A stretch of 8,864 nucleotides of DNA from an uncultured Acidobacteriota bacterium (GTDB taxonomy: Bacteria > Acidobacteriota > Terriglobia > Terriglobales > Acidobacteriaceae). Below, piece after piece: positions 5,541 to 8,864 of this stretch. Position 1 is the stretch's first letter; the number at the start of each line of letters is the position of its first letter. The stretch covers positions 1 to 8,864 of the forward strand of contig CAILBQ010000196.1 in assembly GCA_903832475.1 (NCBI GenBank), read 5' to 3'. The position numbers were made by a program, and so were the translations under genes. A model generated the notes under the pieces. It ran no database searches. It saw nothing but the letters and a program-made list of their open reading frames with translations, and was not told where the DNA came from.

Positions 5541-8167
5541 GGCAGCTCGAAGTCGTCGCCCTCTTCGTCCAGGGTTGAGCCGATTGGCTGGCCGGGAGGG
5601 GTGGCCAGGGCCGGGGGCGCTGAGAAATACCCAGGATCCTTCCAGAAGCGCTCGATCTGGTCGAGGGCTGCGTACCAGTGCGCCTCGACATCGGGCGCAA
5701 TGGTCGCGGCTGGAGCATCGAGCTGCGTCTGCAACCAGGCTTCAAGAGACGTGATTTGAGCGGCGGCTTCGGCGCGGGCTTGCGGGGACGCGAAGTTGCC
5801 GGCAGCTACATTCTGGGTCACTCCGGCAGGAAGGGCTGCGCCCGGGGACTGGCCGGCCGCCGCGCTTCCCGCAGCCAGGCGCAGAAGGTGATTCAAGACG
5901 ATTGTTTCGACGGCAAACTGGGTCTGACCCGCCAGACCGGGCAGGCGGGGCGCGCGCCAGGTGGTTTTGAGGGTTTCATCGATGACTTCTTCCAAGCCGG
6001 GAGAGTTGGGATCCAATGCATGAAACTCGACCAGGCGGCTGGCGCGAGTGGGTTCGAAAATCAACGATGCGGTCAGGTTGGCTGACGCTTCGACGGCGCC
6101 CTGCGGATCGAAGGTAAGGCCGGTGTGGCCCTCGAAGGATTCGCGCGTGCGGGGATAGCCGGGCGGGACGGGCGGAAGCTTGGCGAGGAACTCAGGAGCC
6201 AGTGTCAGCTCCGGCGGTTCAAGGGTCAGCAGCACAGCGTTGAGTGCCTGGCGCTGCAGGCCGGGCGGGAGCATCTCGGTGACCATGCCGCCATCGCCGC
6301 GAACGGCATAGCGATAGTTGAGGCCGCCGATGATTTTTGCCGCGGCTTCGGTCTGATAGCGATGCAGCATATAGAGCGGGACGAGCGTGTCTTCAAGTTG
6401 AGACATGGGAGTGCCGGGACGGATGGCATTTTCACCGAAGCGGGCGAGTGCGGCCTTACGGACGGCGAGAATGCGCTCCAGCTCTGCGGGGGCGCTGGGG
6501 CCGTTGTCCCAGAGATGCGCGTAGGGATGGGCGCTGCCCAGAGGACGCGAGTCTTCGTCGGTGATGTAGCGCAGGCCGTCCTTTTCATTCTGACTGAGCA
6601 TGACGTCGAGGGCTTTCCTCTCGTCGGTTCCAGTCGCGAATTGCGTGTAACCGTAGCGGATGGCGGCAATGTCCCAGGCGCCAACGCCGGTGGCGTAGGC
6701 GTTGTCGAGGGAGGGCTTGCCGTCTTTGTCGAGGGTGATCCACGGATGAGGGTAGTCCATGACCGAGGTGCCCTGGCTGACGCTTGACGCGGCGAAGTTG
6801 TGCTGCAGGCCGAGGGTGTGGCCAACTTCATGAGCGGCGAGCTGGCGGGTGCGGGCGAGGACCATCTGCTCCATGTCGGGCGGGATGGGCTGGCCGTCGA
6901 GGTAGGGTGCGAGCAGGGCCTCGGCGATCATGTAGTCCTGGCGGGCGCGCAGACTGCCCAGGGTGACCTGGCCTTTGAGGATCTCTCCGGTGCGGGGGTC
7001 GGTGATGGCTTCGCCGTAGCTCCAGCCACGGGTGACGCGGTGGACCCACTGGATCATGTTGTAACGAATGTCCATGGGATCGGCGTCGGCGGGCAGAACT
7101 TTGACCTGGAAGGCGTCTTTGAATCCGGCGGCCTCGAAGGCTTTGCTCCACCAGCTTGCGCCTTCCACCAGGGCAGAGCGGATGGGTTCGGGAGCGCCGC
7201 GGTCGACGTAGTAGACGATGGGCTTGATGGGTCGGCTCAGCTCAGCATTCGGGTCGGCCTTCTGAAGGCGATGACGGACCAGCATGCGCTGGTCGAGCGG
7301 CTCGCCCAGAGTCGCGGAGTAATCACGGTAGTCAGCGGAGAAGAAGCCGGAGCAAGGGTCGTACATGCGCGGCTCATAGCGATGCGGATCGGCGGCGAGG
7401 TCTGGCAACTGCACCATCGAGGTGTGCTCGCGCAAGGTAATGGCGTGTGCGTCGGGAGTGACGGAGGCGACGAACTGGCCGCGGGGCGCTCCATCGGAAA
7501 CGAAAGTCAGGATGGCTTCGACTTCAGTGTTTTGCGGGAAGTTTTTGGTGCTGTCGCGGGCGATGGCGCTGCGGCTGGATTCGATTCTGTAAGTACCCTG
7601 GCCGGTGTCTTTGAGGCGCTCGGCGACGCCATGGGCATCGCGCAGGAAGAAATCGGTGGCGTCGACCAGGACGGATCCGGCGCGGGTGTTGCCAACAGCA
7701 TGGGCGACGGATGGCTCTTCGGCTTCGGTCTTGAAACCCCATAGGACAGACTCGGCGAACGATTGCGTGACGGCCATGCGCTCGGCGCCTTCAATGGCGC
7801 TGGAGCGATAGCTGAGGTTGGGCTCGACCAGCAGCACCTTGTTGCCGGCGCGGGTGAAATGCACGACGTGTTCCCGGCCGAGCTGGCCGCGATCGAGGCC
7901 GATGTCGTTCGAGCCGAGGCCGTAGGGGAGCTGATCGAGGAGGAGAAAATCTTTTTCGAATTCTGGGATTTCGAGGTAGAGCTTGCCGGTCTTTGCATCC
8001 CAGTCGAGGGGGAAGAGACCTCCCAGGTGATCCATGCCGGCAACCTTCTGGGTCAGCGTCTGCGGCATTTCGGCAGCCGGTGCTTTTTCGCATAAGGCAG
8101 GGAGGACGGAGAGCATGAGCAGGGCAGGCAGAGCGGCACGAAAGCGGACGACGGAAAAAGACCTCAT
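5537..8167 (-). CDS. Large secreted zinc-dependent metalloprotease (DUF5117/met-zincin type)
   Basis: This 876-residue protein has an N-terminal signal peptide: MRSFSVVRFR, the hydrophobic stretch AALPALLMLSVLPAL, and a probable cut near APA-AE at about 29-32. Cys26 follows PAL, which is not a proper lipobox, so secretion rather than lipid anchoring is likely. Residues about 40-260 match in style the DUF5117-like N-terminal domain that precedes these proteases. The catalytic core has HEVGHTLGLQH at 446-456, a full HExxHxxGxxH zinc site with Glu447 as base, followed by a Met-turn at SVMDYP (Met470). These are metzincin hallmarks. Residues about 470-740 continue the family pattern and the last 130 or so are Ala/Pro-rich, ending in an acidic tail (DEEGDDFELP). 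The substrate is unknown, probably protein outside the inner membrane. No Shine-Dalgarno sequence precedes the ATG at 8167. It is divergent from the HEAT-repeat gene. Confidence 0.93.
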   Translation of the reverse strand: MRSFSVVRFRAALPALLMLSVLPALCEKAPAAEMPQTLTQKVAGMDHLGGLFPLDWDAKTGKLYLEIPEFEKDFLLLDQLPYGLGSNDIGLDRGQLGREHVVHFTRAGNKVLLVEPNLSYRSSAIEGAERMAVTQSFAESVLWGFKTEAEEPSVAHAVGNTRAGSVLVDATDFFLRDAHGVAERLKDTGQGTYRIESSRSAIARDSTKNFPQNTEVEAILTFVSDGAPRGQFVASVTPDAHAITLREHTSMVQLPDLAADPHRYEPRMYDPCSGFFSADYRDYSATLGEPLDQRMLVRHRLQKADPNAELSRPIKPIVYYVDRGAPEPIRSALVEGASWWSKAFEAAGFKDAFQVKVLPADADPMDIRYNMIQWVHRVTRGWSYGEAITDPRTGEILKGQVTLGSLRARQDYMIAEALLAPYLDGQPIPPDMEQMVLARTRQLAAHEVGHTLGLQHNFAASSVSQGTSVMDYPHPWITLDKDGKPSLDNAYATGVGAWDIAAIRYGYTQFATGTDERKALDVMLSQNEKDGLRYITDEDSRPLGSAHPYAHLWDNGPSAPAELERILAVRKAALARFGENAIRPGTPMSQLEDTLVPLYMLHRYQTEAAAKIIGGLNYRYAVRGDGGMVTEMLPPGLQRQALNAVLLTLEPPELTLAPEFLAKLPPVPPGYPRTRESFEGHTGLTFDPQGAVEASANLTASLIFEPTRASRLVEFHALDPNSPGLEEVIDETLKTTWRAPRLPGLAGQTQFAVETIVLNHLLRLAAGSAAAGQSPGAALPAGVTQNVAAGNFASPQARAEAAAQITSLEAWLQTQLDAPAATIAPDVEAHWYAALDQIERFWKDPGYFSAPPALATPPGQPIGSTLDEEGDDFELP

Positions 8168-8284
8168 GGAGGCAAGAGTACCGCATGCAGGCGCGGCGCC
8201 CGCGCCCCGTAGTTTGCAGATTCACGAGAGCGGACACGACTTGGCCGCGGGTCTGCGCTTATGCTCAAAGAGGATGGTGACGAG
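8168..8284. promoter_or_regulatory. Short divergent region between the metalloprotease and HEAT-repeat genes
   Basis: This 117-base gap must hold starts for both directions. GGCGCGG-CGC-CCGCGCC (8190-8206) is a perfect 7-bp inverted repeat with a 3-base loop and could be an operator or a hairpin. GCATGC (8183-8188) is a further small palindrome. On the minus strand, TACTCT (8175-8180) is -10-like but sits only 7 bases before the metalloprotease ATG and has no -35 partner. For the plus strand, TATGCT (8260-8265) is -10-like, but the nearest -35 candidate (TTGGCC, 8241-8246) is too close. No promoter is called with confidence. Confidence 0.35.
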
Positions 8285-8864
8285 ATGACGACGCAGGCAG
8301 AGATTGATGAGCTGTTTCAGCAGACGCTGGTGGGCGATTATGACGACGAAGACGACGAAGGCGGTCCGTGGGAAGCGGTAAGCAAGCTGCAGGCGATTGC
8401 CAGCGACGAGGCCGACGGCCGGATGGCGTTCGACAAGGCGGTGCGCTGGTGCCGGGATAAGAAACCGGCCAAGCGGCGTCGTGGGGTGGACATCCTGGCG
8501 CAGCTGGGCAAGACGGAAAAGCATCCTGAGACCGTCTTCGCAGCGGAAACCTACGATGTCGTGGTGTCGGTTCTGGAGGACGAGCTGGACCTGCAGGTGA
8601 TCGACTCGTGCCTGGTGGCGCTGGGTCACCTTGGCTTTGCGGCGGCGATTCCGCTGATCCTGGAGCATCGCAAGAATTCCGATCCAGACGTGCGCTTTGC
8701 TGTGGCCTTCGCGTTGGGGTCGTTTGCCGACGATCCAGCGGCAATTCGCGCGCTGCTGGCGCTGATGGAAGACAACGATCCGGATGTGCGGGACTGGGCG
8801 ACGTTTGCGATCGGGGTTCAGGGCAGCGCGGATACGCCGGAAATTCGTGAGGCGCTGATCGAGC
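8285..8864 (+). CDS. HEAT-repeat protein, 5' part (runs off the window)
   Basis: The first 193 codons are visible and the frame is still open at the window end. ATG 8285 is preceded by AAAGAGGA (8267-8274) about 10 bases away. An in-frame ATG at 8261 would add 8 residues but lacks a ribosome binding site. Residues 18-25 are acidic (DYDDEDDE). Helical repeats follow at about 64-75, 92-115, 120-147 and 155-178. The last two carry clear HEAT/PBS-lyase-like signatures, SDPDVRFAVAFALGSF and NDPDVRDWATFAIG. Proteins of this kind form alpha-solenoid scaffolds for protein-protein binding. There is no signal peptide, so it is probably cytoplasmic. No enzyme motif is visible in the part present. The partner and role are unknown. 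Confidence 0.85.
   Translation, partial: MTTQAEIDELFQQTLVGDYDDEDDEGGPWEAVSKLQAIASDEADGRMAFDKAVRWCRDKKPAKRRRGVDILAQLGKTEKHPETVFAAETYDVVVSVLEDELDLQVIDSCLVALGHLGFAAAIPLILEHRKNSDPDVRFAVAFALGSFADDPAAIRALLALMEDNDPDVRDWATFAIGVQGSADTPEIREALIE

Noticed and set aside
6800..7744. A 314-codon plus-strand frame opposite the metalloprotease gene
   Set aside because: It lies opposite the catalytic zinc region of a clearly real gene, and its translation is low-complexity Gly/Val/Asp-rich sequence typical of a shadow frame.
8087..8095. Lipoprotein signal around Cys26 of the metalloprotease
   Set aside because: The residues before the Cys are Pro-Ala-Leu. The -1 Leu does not fit a lipobox, and a normal signal peptidase site (APA-A) follows.

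Overview
The window looks like ordinary chromosomal DNA from a GC-rich, soil-type Gram-negative bacterium. The most likely group is Acidobacteriota (class Terriglobia: Granulicella, Terriglobus, Edaphobacter and relatives). This placement rests on recalled resemblance of the protein types and of the M23 peptidase N-terminus, not on a database search. No mobile element, CRISPR array, tRNA or rRNA was found.

Left part (1-3011, all + strand): the 3' end of an unrecognised beta-rich protein; an unrecognised protein of about 330 residues with one N-terminal membrane anchor; and a secreted PQQ-dependent sorbosone/glucose dehydrogenase-type beta-propeller. The gaps are 74 and 141 bases, and the dehydrogenase has its own strong ribosome binding site. 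Next comes a 211-base intergenic stretch (3012-3222). It holds repeat-like GC-rich sequence and a perfect 16-bp hairpin that probably terminates transcription from both sides.

Middle part: on the minus strand, a membrane-anchored coiled-coil M23 (LytM-type) peptidoglycan endopeptidase (3223-4221). A 254-base, comparatively AT-rich divergent region (4222-4475) separates it from thiL (+ strand, 4476-5540), the thiamine-monophosphate kinase of thiamine diphosphate synthesis. The thiL start is unusual: the best ATG with a strong Shine-Dalgarno sequence opens a 16-codon ORF in another frame, which ends by overlapping a possible TTG start of thiL.

Right part: thiL meets, tail to tail, a large secreted zinc metalloprotease of the DUF5117/met-zincin type (minus strand, 5537-8167). 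The two share a palindromic CTAG that supplies both stop codons. After a 117-base divergent gap, a HEAT-repeat protein (from 8285, + strand) runs off the window.

Most products act at or beyond the inner membrane (dehydrogenase, M23 peptidase, metalloprotease, anchored protein), but nothing ties the genes into one pathway. I see no convincing new biological system. The points worth a second look are the thiL leader ORF, the intergenic repeat and hairpin region, and the shared stop.
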